From Methylococcaceae bacterium UBA7658 (GTDB taxonomy: Bacteria > Pseudomonadota > Gammaproteobacteria > Methylococcales > Methylomonadaceae), in NCBI GenBank assembly GCA_002483425.1, contig DLHW01000002.1, positions 44,915 through 107,853 on the forward strand: a stretch of 62,939 nt of DNA, written 5' to 3'. Below the pieces are notes generated by a model. That model saw nothing but the letters and a program-made list of their open reading frames with translations, was not told where the DNA came from and ran no database searches. Positions within the stretch are counted from its first letter, which is position 1. Every line of letters begins with the position of its first letter. The translations under genes and the position numbers were made by a program. Of the stretch, positions 44,291-52,699 are shown piece by piece.

Positions 44291-45673
44291 TTATTGAGAC
44301 TTCCGAACGTTAAAATTGCGACCTTTAATTTTACCGTTTCGTAAGCAAGTTATCGCCTTATCGACAAAGTCGCGTTTTACCGCGACAAAGGCATGATTGT
44401 CGAAGATGTCGATTTTGCCGACTTCGCTGCCGGGTATTCCTTTGTCCCCAGTCAACGCGCCTAAAATATCACCGGGGCGCACTTTGTCTTTGCGGCCGCC
44501 GCCGATCCATAAGCTTGTCATCGGCGGTTCGAAGCGGTGTTCCTTGTCCATTTTGAACGGCGCGATTTCATCCCACTTAGCCGTTGAATTTTGGTAGCCT
44601 TCAATCGCTTTCACCCGATCCAGTTCCTGTTGTGTACATAAACTCAGCGCCAGCCCTTTGTTGCCCGCGCGTCCGGTTCGCCCAATCCGATGCACATAAA
44701 TTTCCGGATCCCATGGCAGTTCGTAATTGATTACTGCCTGCAAATCCTTGATATCCAGGCCGCGTGCGGCAACATCGGTCGCCACCAAAATGGAACAGCT
44801 TTTATTGGCAAAGCGCACCAGCACCTGGTCGCGGTCTTTCTGCTCCAAGTCGCCGTGCAAAGCCTGCACGGAAAAACCCGTATTCGCCAATTCGTTAGTA
44901 ATATCGTGACAATCCTTTTTTGTGTTACAGAAAATCACAGTCGATTCGGGACGAAAATAGGATAACAGATAACCTAGCGCGTTAATTCTTTTACCTTTTT
45001 CAACCTGATAAAAAAGCTGTTCGATGACATCGACATGATGTTGCTCGTCGATACTAATCGTTACCGGTTTAAATTGAAATTTTTGGCTCATTTCCCGGAT
45101 CGGATCGGGGAAGGTCGCTGCAAACAGCAACGTTTGCCGATGCGTCGGCGCGTGGGAAATCAACTCGGTAACGGCTTCTTCAAAACCCATGTCCAGCATG
45201 CGGTCGGCTTCATCCAATACCAAAACGTTAAGATTATTCAAGCGCAAACTGCGTTTTTTCAAATGCTCCTGCAAACGTCCCGGTGTGCCGACGACAATAT
45301 GCACGCCGCCTTCCAAAGAACCCGCTTGCGGGCCGAATGGCACACCGCCGCACAACGCCAATACCTTAATGTTCTGGGTGAAACGCGCCAGCCGCCGGAT
45401 TTCCTTGCAGACTTGGTCAGCCAGTTCGCGCGTCGGGCAAACCACCATCGCTTGCACCTTAAAAAGGCTCAAATCCAGCCGCGATAAAATCCCGATACCA
45501 AAACAAGCGGTTTTCCCGCTACCGGTTTTGGCTTGGGCAATCACATCCTTACCCTCAAGGATAGGCGGCAGACTTGCCGCCTGGATCGGCGTCATCTGGG
45601 TATAACCTAAGGATTCAATATTCTCCAGCAGGGCGGGTTTTAACGGTAACGAAGAAAAGGCGGCAGTGTTCAC
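44291..45673 (-). CDS. dbpA: ATP-dependent RNA helicase DbpA
   Basis: A 460-residue DEAD-box helicase that acts on 23S rRNA hairpin 92 during 50S assembly. It has AKTGSGKTA (motif I, ~48), PTRELADQ (Ia), TPGRL (Ib), DEAD in LVLDEADRMLDMGF (~155), FAAT in place of the usual SAT (III), ARGLD and HRIGRTGRAG (VI, ~330). The C-terminal DbpA RNA-binding domain (~385-460) includes KVRPGDILGALTGDKGI and KIKGRNFNV. The start is GTG at 45673. Confidence 0.94.
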   Translation of the reverse strand: MNTAAFSSLPLKPALLENIESLGYTQMTPIQAASLPPILEGKDVIAQAKTGSGKTACFGIGILSRLDLSLFKVQAMVVCPTRELADQVCKEIRRLARFTQNIKVLALCGGVPFGPQAGSLEGGVHIVVGTPGRLQEHLKKRSLRLNNLNVLVLDEADRMLDMGFEEAVTELISHAPTHRQTLLFAATFPDPIREMSQKFQFKPVTISIDEQHHVDVIEQLFYQVEKGKRINALGYLLSYFRPESTVIFCNTKKDCHDITNELANTGFSVQALHGDLEQKDRDQVLVRFANKSCSILVATDVAARGLDIKDLQAVINYELPWDPEIYVHRIGRTGRAGNKGLALSLCTQQELDRVKAIEGYQNSTAKWDEIAPFKMDKEHRFEPPMTSLWIGGGRKDKVRPGDILGALTGDKGIPGSEVGKIDIFDNHAFVAVKRDFVDKAITCLRNGKIKGRNFNVRKSQ

Positions 45674-45833
45674 GATTGGCTCATAAGCAGTACGAATGCC
45701 GACGAACTGTCTGCATTCAATAGCTTATGATAACAGATGCTGCAGCACTGGGTTTGATCTTAGTCTTAGTAGTATTTGGGATAACTAATAGACGACAAAG
45801 TTACTTCTTATAGAGAGGTTTGTTGAGAAGATC

Positions 45834-46066
45834 ATGGCAGGAAAATTAACGGCAAACCTGAAAGACATCATCCAGCAATTACCGGAAACCAATTTCCAAC
45901 CACTACCCATACAAACAGAGATCTCTTGGCATTAGGAAAGCTGCCGCCGCATCACCAAGACCCTTTTGACCATATGCTTATTGCCCAAGCCGTTTATGAA
46001 CCGATGCACTTGCTCACCCATGACAAACAACTTGGCTATTACAGTGATTTGGTGATTTTGGTTTAG
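45834..46066 (+). pseudogene. PIN-domain (VapC-type) toxin remnant
   Basis: Conceptual translation gives AGKLTANLKDIIQQLPETNF, then after a +1-type frameshift near 45920 LGKLPPHHQDPFDHMLIAQA. This matches the C-terminal half of PIN toxins (LPxHHRDPFDRLLIAQA). The first ~50 residues with the catalytic N-terminal Asp are missing, and no antitoxin is found. Confidence 0.7.
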
Positions 46067-46131
46067 CCGATTTGTTGGGCTTTCTAATGTTAACAACAAC
46101 TTACAAGAACCCAACATAGCGGATGGCGGAT

Positions 46132-46450
46132 GTTGAAACCGCTTTTGCCATGACCGTACATAAATCCAAAGGCTCCGAATTTGACCACGTAGCCTTATTG
46201 ATTCAGCCTTTTAATGTCTGAACCGTTCGTGCTGAGTTTGTCGAAGCACACACAGCCTTTCGACAAGCTCAAGGCGAACGGAAACTTAAGACTTCTCGAG
46301 GCCGAATTTATATTCCTTCTGGTCTCCAGAAGCCCGATACTGACGAAGGAACTGATCTACACCGGCATTACCTGTGCAAAAGACCATTTCACCCTGGTAG
46401 AAAGCAACCCAAAAATTTTCAACGAAGCCATTTTGGTGTCGTGCAAATAA
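46132..46450 (+). pseudogene. recD-like C-terminal fragment split by a REP palindrome
   Basis: The first piece reads VETAFAMTVHKSKGSEFDHV, the helicase motif V/VI region of RecD-type enzymes, and stops at 46219-46221. After the palindrome at 46223-46281 a second piece reads LTKELIYTGITCAKDHFTLV and then SNPKIFNEAILVSCK, the end of the same family. The Arg of the GITRAK motif is changed to Cys. The rest of recD is absent. Confidence 0.7.
46223..46281. repeat. REP-type palindrome
   Basis: Left arm CCGTTCGTGCTGAGTTTGTC plus GA, right arm TCGACAAGCTCAAGGCGAAC plus GG: about 22-bp arms with a few mismatches around a 15-bp centre. It has the same core (TCGACAAGCTCA, CGAACGG) as the copy inside pgaB at 5020-5112. 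Confidence 0.8.
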
Positions 46451-46678
46451 ATTTGGTTAGGATGGCAAAAATGTTAGGAAAAGTCGGATTCCTAGCAATA
46501 AGCCGAGCGCAGAATAGATTTGTAGGGTACGCACCGCGTACCGTTTGCTCCAGTGGTACGGGACGCGAAGCGTCCCTGTCGGCATTCCTACGCCGGAGCG
46601 TGGGAACGATCAAAATTAGCCGATCTTTAAGGCCTGGATCATTATAGCGCTATGGCTACGAATTTTGTAACCATTTAA

Positions 46679-46696
46679 GGCGGGTTACGACCCGCC
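46679..46696. repeat. Short dispersed palindrome GGCGGG-TTACGA-CCCGCC
   Basis: A perfect 6-bp stem repeat. A relative with a 9-bp stem is at 52672-52697. No U tract, so more like a mobile palindrome than a terminator. Confidence 0.55.
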
Positions 46697-46744
46697 CTAC
46701 CGTGCTTATTAAGTGAATATCTTGACGGACAGGATTATCTCGAA

Positions 46745-46945
46745 ATGCAGCCGAGCACATGGTCAGCAGCGGCCAGAATCTATTACGATTTGCGGAAACA
46801 AGGCCTCACAGTGCGTAGTCCAGTCGATTGCTGCATCGCCCAGCTTGCTCTGGAGAACTAGCTATTATTAATTCATGATGACCGCGATTTTATAACCATC
46901 AGCCAAGTCGTGCCGTTAAACCAAAAGCGGTGGGTTTTAAGTTAG
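46745..46945 (+). pseudogene. Second PIN-domain toxin remnant with internal stop
   Basis: The frame reads AAARIYYDLRKQGLTVRSPV, DCCIAQLALEN, then TAG at 46859-46861 and onward in frame LLLIHDDRDFITIS. This is the C-terminal half of a VapC-type PIN toxin (RxxGxTVRxxxDCLIA ... HxDRDF). The N-terminal half is gone. Confidence 0.7.
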
Positions 46946-47352
46946 GTTGATGCAGTGGATTGTTGGGCTTCCTAACGTCAGCGCCAACCTACAACAAGCC
47001 CAACATACGCGATTATGCTAAGCCTGGCTTAAAGTATCGCCCAGATTATCCGACACAGACCAGCGCAATCGTGGTTGCCGGACAATGACCTGCTGTATCA
47101 CGTGCCCTTCAACATGCGGTGCAATGCCGCGAACGGCGGTTTCAACTTCGGGCAGTTCTGGCATGGAATGGGACTATCGAGTTACGGAATCAGTTATTTT
47201 GAGAATGCAACGGACTTTAACGCAAGTCCTTTTCGGCTCATTATATGGGCAAAGTTGTGGGTAAGGTAAGCTGAAAAAACCTTGCTAATAGATTAATGAA
47301 TAAAATGTGTATGTTTTTGTAATAAAGCAACAAAAACCCTCAATTTGTTGCT

Positions 47353-47408
47353 GCGTAACATAAATGTAACGCTAGTGTAATATATCTGTCATATTTCATC
47401 CTTATGCT
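47353..47408 (+). promoter_or_regulatory. PhoB-activated promoter: four Pho half-boxes and a -10
   Basis: Four 7-mers, GCGTAAC (47353), ATGTAAC (47364), GTGTAAT (47375) and CTGTCAT (47386), repeat at exactly 11 bp with 4-bp AT-rich spacers, as in PhoB boxes (CTGTCATAAANCTGTCAT). A -10-like TATGCT starts at 47403, ten bases after the last unit, where a -35 is replaced by the box. The porin ATG is 35 bp further on. Confidence 0.8.
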
Positions 47409-47442
47409 TGCAAAAGTTTTTTAATAATACTGTGAGCTCATA

Positions 47443-49008
47443 ATGAAACTTTCTAAACTAACCTTAGCGGTCGCTGCTGCATTATGCACAGGCGTAGTTT
47501 CCACGGCGTATGCCATCGACCTATATGTCGATACAAAGACCAAACAGATTTATGCTGAACCAGGCCCAGGTCGGCAATTAATGGGATCTTTTGAGCAAGT
47601 GCAGCCAGCAACAAACGGTTATTCCAAGCATGATGCCCATACTACCGGCACAGATCGGGCCGATATTGAAGCTATAAAGCAGGAGATGGAGCTGGAAAAG
47701 AACGAGATTAAAGCACTTGAAGAACACGTTGTCGCACAGCGTGAAGAAAAAGCTAAAAACGACGAAAAGTGGTTTAACAAGATTAATGTCCGTGGCTACA
47801 CGCAATTACGTTACAACCAACCGCTGTCGGGTGACCGGTTGTCTGATCGAGACCTAGATCAAGCGGAGCTGCGCTCGCCCGGCGATGGTGGCATCAAAAA
47901 CAACAGCGGTTTCACGTTCCGCCGGGTGCGGTTGGTGTTTTCCGGCGATATCAATGATTATGTATCGTTATATCTCCAACCTGATTTTGCTTCATCGGTT
48001 GACTCGTCCATCGACAACGGTAACTTTGCCCAATTGCGCGATGCTTATGCCGACCTGGCTTTCGACAAAAAACACGAATACCGCATCCGCGCCGGTCAGT
48101 CGAAAGTGCCGTTCGGCTGGGAAAACTTACAGTCATCGCAAAACCGCTTGGCACTTGACCGTAACGATGCGTTGAACAGCGCGGTACCGAGCGAACGGGA
48201 CTTAGGTTTAATGGCTTATTGGTCGCCTGAGCATGTGCAAAAGCTGTGGAAAGATTTAAGTAAGAAAGGGCTTAAGACATCGGGCGATTACGGTATTCTG
48301 GGTTTAGGTATCTATAACGGGCAAGGTATCAACCGCAGTGAAACCAATGACGACCTCTATGTCGTTGCCCACAGCACTTATCCGATAGAGTTGGGTTTCC
48401 TCGGCTATCCATTTACTGGGCAAGTACTTGAAGTCGGTGCAGATTACATGAACGGTAAATTCGATGTGCCAACCGCTGACACGAGAGTTTTTGGTACGGG
48501 CAGGCAATTACGTGAAGACGGCGATGATTGCGAAGGCGTTGATAACTGTGCCGAGATTGATAACCCAGGCGGCTTCCGCGAAGAGCGTTATGCGGTACAT
48601 GCTGTGTTGTTCCCACAACCTTTCGGCGTACAGGCGGAATGGAACTGGGGCCGGGCTGCAACATTGAACCCAGATACCGCTTCGCTGCAAAGGGAAAACC
48701 TGCAAGGTGGTTACGTGCAAGCCATGTATAAGATCGACAATGTCTTCCGTGACGATGGCGTGTTGATTCCTTACGTCAAGTGGCAAACTTATCGCGGTGC
48801 TTACAAAGCCGCCGCCAACAGCCCACGCGTTTCTGTAGACGAGTTGGAAGTGGGTGTTGAATATCAAATCATGAAAGCGTTGGAGTTGACTTTGGCTTAT
48901 TCCACGATGGATCGTACCAATGTCAGGTCTAGCACTAGCTCCAGCAGCAGCTTCCTGGGTCAAGCTTCGGGCGATTTGTTGAGAATGCAGGTGCAGTGGA
49001 ATTATTAA
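47443..49008 (+). CDS. Phosphate-selective-type porin (OprO/OprP family)
   Basis: A 521-residue outer-membrane porin with a signal peptide ending STAYA-IDLY. An N-terminal helical coiled region (~65-105, ending EEHVVAQREEKAKNDEKW) may trimerise the barrel. The barrel begins KINVRGYTQLRYNQPL and carries the family segment FTFRRVRLVFSGDINDYVSL (~150-170) and GQSKVPFGWENLQSS (~215). It ends in LLRMQVQWNY with a terminal aromatic residue. The Pho-box array upstream indicates induction by phosphate starvation, consistent with phosphate or polyphosphate uptake. Base composition and intactness contrast with the decayed flanks. Confidence 0.88.
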   Translation: MKLSKLTLAVAAALCTGVVSTAYAIDLYVDTKTKQIYAEPGPGRQLMGSFEQVQPATNGYSKHDAHTTGTDRADIEAIKQEMELEKNEIKALEEHVVAQREEKAKNDEKWFNKINVRGYTQLRYNQPLSGDRLSDRDLDQAELRSPGDGGIKNNSGFTFRRVRLVFSGDINDYVSLYLQPDFASSVDSSIDNGNFAQLRDAYADLAFDKKHEYRIRAGQSKVPFGWENLQSSQNRLALDRNDALNSAVPSERDLGLMAYWSPEHVQKLWKDLSKKGLKTSGDYGILGLGIYNGQGINRSETNDDLYVVAHSTYPIELGFLGYPFTGQVLEVGADYMNGKFDVPTADTRVFGTGRQLREDGDDCEGVDNCAEIDNPGGFREERYAVHAVLFPQPFGVQAEWNWGRAATLNPDTASLQRENLQGGYVQAMYKIDNVFRDDGVLIPYVKWQTYRGAYKAAANSPRVSVDELEVGVEYQIMKALELTLAYSTMDRTNVRSSTSSSSSFLGQASGDLLRMQVQWNY

Positions 49009-49110
49009 GGCACTAACGCGTACGGTCTTTATATTTTGCCAATGAAGACAGGCGATAGTTAAATAAATCACCGTACAAAGACTTATAGTACCATCTGTAT
49101 CTCTTCTTCT

Positions 49111-49149
49111 AAGCCGGAATCGTTTTAATGGTTCCGGCTTATTTTATTT
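49111..49149. terminator. Terminator after the porin gene
   Basis: AAGCCGGAA ... TTCCGGCTT: nine pairs around a 12-nt loop, followed by ATTTTATTT on the plus strand, about 100 bp past the porin stop. Confidence 0.75.
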
Positions 49150-49226
49150 GTAGGCTATCATTTATATATAATAAGCCATTCCAGTCTGGATAATTCCCAA
49201 ATAAAACGCAGTTGTGGAAAACGAAC

Positions 49227-49805
49227 ATGAAGCATATTCCATTTTATTTACTGATTGCACTCATCGCCGCATGTAGTGCGCCCAATAAGCCGAGTCAGTC
49301 AGCAGTTAACTCGTTAGAACAACCACCGAGCTATTCAGGTGCTAAAGTAGCCAAGGAAATCAAAGAGGATGATACATCTTCCATTACCGACAAAAATTCC
49401 AATAAAGGGTTGTCTGACGATGTGCATAGGGATGAAGATAACAACCATGTTTTGTTGATTAAGCGCCCTGTTGACGAAGCATGGGCGTTATTGGGCGAGG
49501 CAATCCGGCTGAAGGAACTCGAAGTTACAGCCAGAAACCGGAAACAAGGACTTTATGAAGTCGAATATAAGGCAGACAGTTTATTCGGCGGGTTCAATCT
49601 GTTTGGTTTCGGAACTCCTTCAACTTATTTACTCAAGTTGGAATCCCAAAACAACGGGACTAAATTATCCGTTTCTAAAAAAGCAGATGATAATGAAGAT
49701 GATGAAAGCCTCTTAAAGGATGGCGCACCTGAATATTCCAGAGACAACTCGTCAAAATTAGCTGACATGCTATTTGATACCTTGCAAAAAAATGTTACGC
49801 ATTGA
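49227..49805 (+). CDS. bamC: BamC-like outer-membrane assembly lipoprotein
   Basis: A 192-residue lipoprotein from the ATG at 49227, with lipobox LIAAC at ~15. The N-terminal ~60 residues are polar and unstructured, as in BamC. A single helix-grip domain follows (~75-190; HVLLIKRPVDEAWALLGEAI, then LYEVEYKADSLFGG). E. coli BamC is 344 residues with two such domains, so this is a short, one-domain form. It normally lies beside dapA or purC; here it is alone between the porin and an insertion sequence. Confidence 0.7.
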   Translation: MKHIPFYLLIALIAACSAPNKPSQSAVNSLEQPPSYSGAKVAKEIKEDDTSSITDKNSNKGLSDDVHRDEDNNHVLLIKRPVDEAWALLGEAIRLKELEVTARNRKQGLYEVEYKADSLFGGFNLFGFGTPSTYLLKLESQNNGTKLSVSKKADDNEDDESLLKDGAPEYSRDNSSKLADMLFDTLQKNVTH

Positions 49806-49826
49806 AACAAACTATGAGTTCTTAGA

Positions 49827-51009
49827 TGTATTAGTTAACATTTAATCTGACATTTCTTATAAACTGAGTAGTAAAAAGGGGTGTCAGATATGAGTAGTTA
49901 TCAAGAAAAGATCATCAAGCCGAAACTGGGTGTATTGGAGTTAGCGAAGCAATTGGGGAATGTGTCCCAGGCCTGCAAAGTCATGGGTTACAGCCGGGAC
50001 AGTTTTTACCGGTTCAAAGAATTGTATGAGATGGGCGGTGAGGAGGCGTTACAGGAAATCAGCCGCAAGAAGCCGATCTTGAAGAACCGGGTGGCGGACA
50101 GTGTGGAGCGGGCGTGCCTGGAGATAGCGGTTGAATTTCCGGCTTATGGCCAGCTAAGGGCGTCGAATGAATTGCGCCAGCAAGGGATTATCATTTCGCC
50201 GGGTGGCATCCGTTCGGTATGGCTGCGGAATGACCTGGAAACGCTGACCAAGCGGCTGAAAGCCTTGGAAGCCAAGGTGGTGCAGGATGGCATCATTTTG
50301 AGCGAAGCCCAGTTGGCGGCGTTGGAGAAACAGCAATCCGTCCGCGAAGCCCACGGCGAGATTGAAAGCGAACACCCGGGTTACCTAGGTTCCCAGGACA
50401 CCTATTACGTGGGCACCATCAAAGGCATCGGGCGAATTTACCAGCAGACCTTTGTCGATACCTATTCCCGCGTGGCCTTTGCCCGGCTGTATACCGAAAA
50501 GACCGCAATTACCGCGGCGGACACCCTCAATGGCACGGTGCTGCCGTTCTTTGAACAGGAACAAGTGCCCTTGTTGCGGATTCTGACCGACCGTGGCACC
50601 GAGTATTGCGGCAAGGCGGAAAACCATGCCTATCAGCTATACTTGGACATCGAGAATATCGACCATACCCGAACCAAGGCGTCCAGCCCGCAAACCAACG
50701 GCATCTGCGAGCGTTTCCATCGCACCATGAAACAGGAGTTCTACGACATCGCCTTTCGCAAAAAGCTTTACTACAAACTGGAAGAACTCCAAACCGATGT
50801 TAACGAATGGCTGAGACAATATAATGAAAAACGGCCGCATTCGGGTAAATACTGTTATGGTAAAACCCCCATGCAAACTTTCCAGGATGCCAAAGCCATT
50901 GCGCAATCGAAATTTATTGGTAGTATTGAGCCGTTGTCGGACAGCGCGACCCGACAACTCGGCGCTGTCCGATAATTCACAACCGTCAGATTAAATAGTG
51001 ACTTTTACA
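49827..51009 (+). mobile_element. IS481-family insertion sequence, intact, with 7-bp target duplication
   Basis: A 1183-bp element. The left end TGTATTAGTTAACATTTAAT and the inverted right end TGTAAAAGTCACTATTTAAT are closely similar over about 28 bp (through TCTGAC). The flanking direct repeats TCTTAGA at 49820-49826 and 51010-51016 are an exact target-site duplication. One uninterrupted transposase gene fills the element, so the insertion looks recent and possibly active. Confidence 0.88.
49890..50975 (+). CDS. IS481-family transposase
   Basis: A 361-residue DDE transposase. An N-terminal helix-turn-helix (LELAKQLGNVSQACKVMGYS) is followed by a long linker and the integrase core (~150-310). 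Catalytic residues are probably Asp in QTFVDTYSRVAF, Asp in RILTDRGTEYCG and Glu in QTNGICERFHRTMKQEF. The start is the ATG at 49890; a GTG three codons earlier is possible. No frameshift or stop interrupts it. It is the only gene of the element at 49827-51009. Confidence 0.9.
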   Translation: MSSYQEKIIKPKLGVLELAKQLGNVSQACKVMGYSRDSFYRFKELYEMGGEEALQEISRKKPILKNRVADSVERACLEIAVEFPAYGQLRASNELRQQGIIISPGGIRSVWLRNDLETLTKRLKALEAKVVQDGIILSEAQLAALEKQQSVREAHGEIESEHPGYLGSQDTYYVGTIKGIGRIYQQTFVDTYSRVAFARLYTEKTAITAADTLNGTVLPFFEQEQVPLLRILTDRGTEYCGKAENHAYQLYLDIENIDHTRTKASSPQTNGICERFHRTMKQEFYDIAFRKKLYYKLEELQTDVNEWLRQYNEKRPHSGKYCYGKTPMQTFQDAKAIAQSKFIGSIEPLSDSATRQLGAVR

Positions 51010-51016
51010 TCTTAGA

Positions 51017-52110
51017 TTTCGAGTGAAGCCGTTTGCGATTGTAATACACTTCAATGTATTCGAACACTTGGTGCTTGGTTTCTGTGCGGGTACTGAAGTG
51101 TTCGCCATGCACCGCCTCGACCTTGAAGCTGTGGTTCCAGCTTTCCATGGCGGCGTTGTCGTAGCAGTCGCCTGTCTTGCTCATGCTGCAAACCAGTTGG
51201 TGCTTCTGGAACAGTTTCTGGTAGGGGGCTGAATAATATGCTGCCCCGGTCGGAGTGGACGATAACCCTTTGGCATCTTCCGGTGGCATAACGCCATGAT
51301 GAGGGCATCACATACCAGCGTTGCCGTCATCCACTTCGAGATTGCCCAGCCAATGACCCGCCTAGAATAAAGGTCGAGCACGACCGCCAAGTACAGCCAG
51401 CCTTCGTCTGTCCAGATATAATTGATGCCCGACACCCACTTTTGGTTGGGTGCGCCCGCCATAAAGCCCTGCTCCGACAGGTTAGGCGCAACCGGCAAGG
51501 CATGCTTGCTGTGGGTGGTCGCCTTGTATTTCCTGGCCGCTTTCGCCCTCAGGCCGTTGTCCCGCATGAGCCTGGCTATGCGGTGCCGGCCTGCGGACCC
51601 CTTCGTCCCGAAGCCTGCGGGTGCCCCTGGGCGAGCCCGACCGGCCTTTTTCATCCTCAAACACCCGCTTGAATGGACAGCAGTTGGTCGGCTTGGCTCC
51701 TGCCGGAAGGCGGCCTGTTCCGCCAACCGTAATAGCCGCTCCGTGAAGCCGACAGCAGGCGACACATCAGGCCAATACGGAATTGGTCTTCATTGGCTGT
51801 TATCATGGCGTACTTCTCGGCAACTGCTCCTGCGTTGCCCTACCTCCTGCATCCATGCAGTCGACTTGGGCAGTTTGGCAAAGTACGCCGTCGCCTTTTT
51901 TACCCAAAGGGCACAAGTAGGAAGGCGACTTCCTCCTCAAGCCCCAAATCCTTCGCCACCGTCGGGATACCGTCCCGATCTGCGCGTCCTGCGCCTGTTC
52001 CTTAGACTGTGCCGTATATTTGTTGCGGACTATTGTAGTATTTTGTTCTTTTTTGGTGTTCATTGTTGACCTCGGTTTCAGAGATTACTCTCTTAGCCGG
52101 GTGTCCCCTA
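51017..52110 (-). mobile_element. IS3-family insertion sequence remnant
   Basis: Minus-strand OrfA begins MNTKKEQNTTIVRNKYTAQS (ATG at 52063) and OrfB is recognisable in pieces: ARLMRDNGLRAKAARKYKAT, VSGINYIWTDEGWLYLAVVL and LDLYSRRVIGWAIS in one frame (51181-51765), then GDCYDNAAMESWNHSFKVEA with DDE-type Asn/Glu in another (51005-51289). At least three frameshifts break it. The 5' end lies near 52110 (GGGGACACCCGGCTAAGAGA). The 3' end stops at the IS481 target duplication without a matching terminal repeat. Confidence 0.8.
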
Positions 52111-52129
52111 TACCAGGGCAATATCAACT

Positions 52130-52402
52130 ATGTTGGCGGCATAACTGTAAGGCTTGCAGTTGCGTTAACAATGAGAAACCGACAATAACCGTGGCGTTAG
52201 TGATTTCCTCAACCGCTACGATCACGGCATCTCCATCCCGCCGAAGTGTTTTAAGGCAAATTTTTAAGAATTCGTTGATGACTTGCAGTTAGATGAGCGA
52301 GGATTCTTCAAAAAGCAAGGCATTCGCTTTGTCTGCTTTATATAATTCACTATTTGAGTAGGCGTAAATGATGATGTTGGTATCGAGGAAGTGCTTGCTC
52401 AT
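52130..52402 (-). pseudogene. vapC-like PIN toxin, broken and truncated
   Basis: From the ATG at 52402 the frame reads MSKHFLDTNIIIYAYSNSEL, the PIN N terminus with its first catalytic Asp. It meets a TAA after SSLI and continues in frame as LQVINEFLKICLKTLRRDGD. The C-terminal catalytic part is absent where the IS3-family relic begins. The ATG overlaps the stop of the antitoxin frame (ATGA). Confidence 0.75.
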
Positions 52403-52562
52403 CTGGCATTGGCTTCTTTGCGGTCAAACTTGAACAAACGGGTGTCTATTGATAATGCTGATACCCTTTGGGTTTCCTTTTTGGTCGCATTATTGTTTTC
52501 GTCTATCGACACTTAACTTTTAGGTGTTTGGATGCAAAGGTTTCAAATTCTACAGTTTGCAT
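52399..52562 (-). pseudogene. vapB-like antitoxin remnant
   Basis: AGGAG precedes the ATG at 52562, whose frame (MQTVEFETFASKHLKVKCR) soon stops. Another frame then reads RVSALSIDTRLFKFDRKEAN and AR, the typical C terminus of such antitoxins, overlapping the toxin ATG. A dead antitoxin of the adjacent vapC remnant. Confidence 0.6.
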
Positions 52563-52671
52563 TTTTAATCTCCTGTTTCACTAGCTCTGGATTCTAGCCT
52601 AATTGTAATACATTGGCTATAAAGGCATTTTAAGATAGCTTCTTGGACTCGCTTTTAGCCTGTTCCAGCAA

Positions 52672-52697
52672 GTAAGGCGGATCGAGACCCGCCTTAC
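52672..52697. repeat. Short palindrome GTAAGGCGG ... CCGCCTTAC
   Basis: A perfect 9-bp stem with an 8-nt loop just past the stop of the gene at 52700. It is related to the palindrome at 46679-46696. It lacks a U tract. Confidence 0.6.
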
Positions 52698-52699
52698 GT

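Larger units (their letters stand above)
45674..47442. other. Decayed accessory region between dbpA and the porin
   Basis: 1.8 kb with no intact gene. It contains the toxin and recD fragments and repeats listed separately, plus a repeat pair (about 46071-46118 and 46957-47005) reading TTGTTGGGCTT(T/C)CTAA(T/C)G then ACAA(G/C)AACCCAACATA-like ends. Palindromes at 46540-46580 and 46679-46696 belong to short dispersed families. Confidence 0.7.

Noticed and set aside
46540..46700. CRISPR-like cluster of palindromes
   Set aside because: The palindromes differ from one another and there is no regular repeat-spacer unit; no cas genes.
47075..47269. 64-codon frame between the toxin remnants and the porin
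   Set aside because: No ribosome-binding site or recognisable similarity; lies in decayed sequence.
51422..52069. 215-codon plus-strand frame
   Set aside because: Antisense to the IS3-family relic, whose minus-strand frames carry the real transposase motifs.
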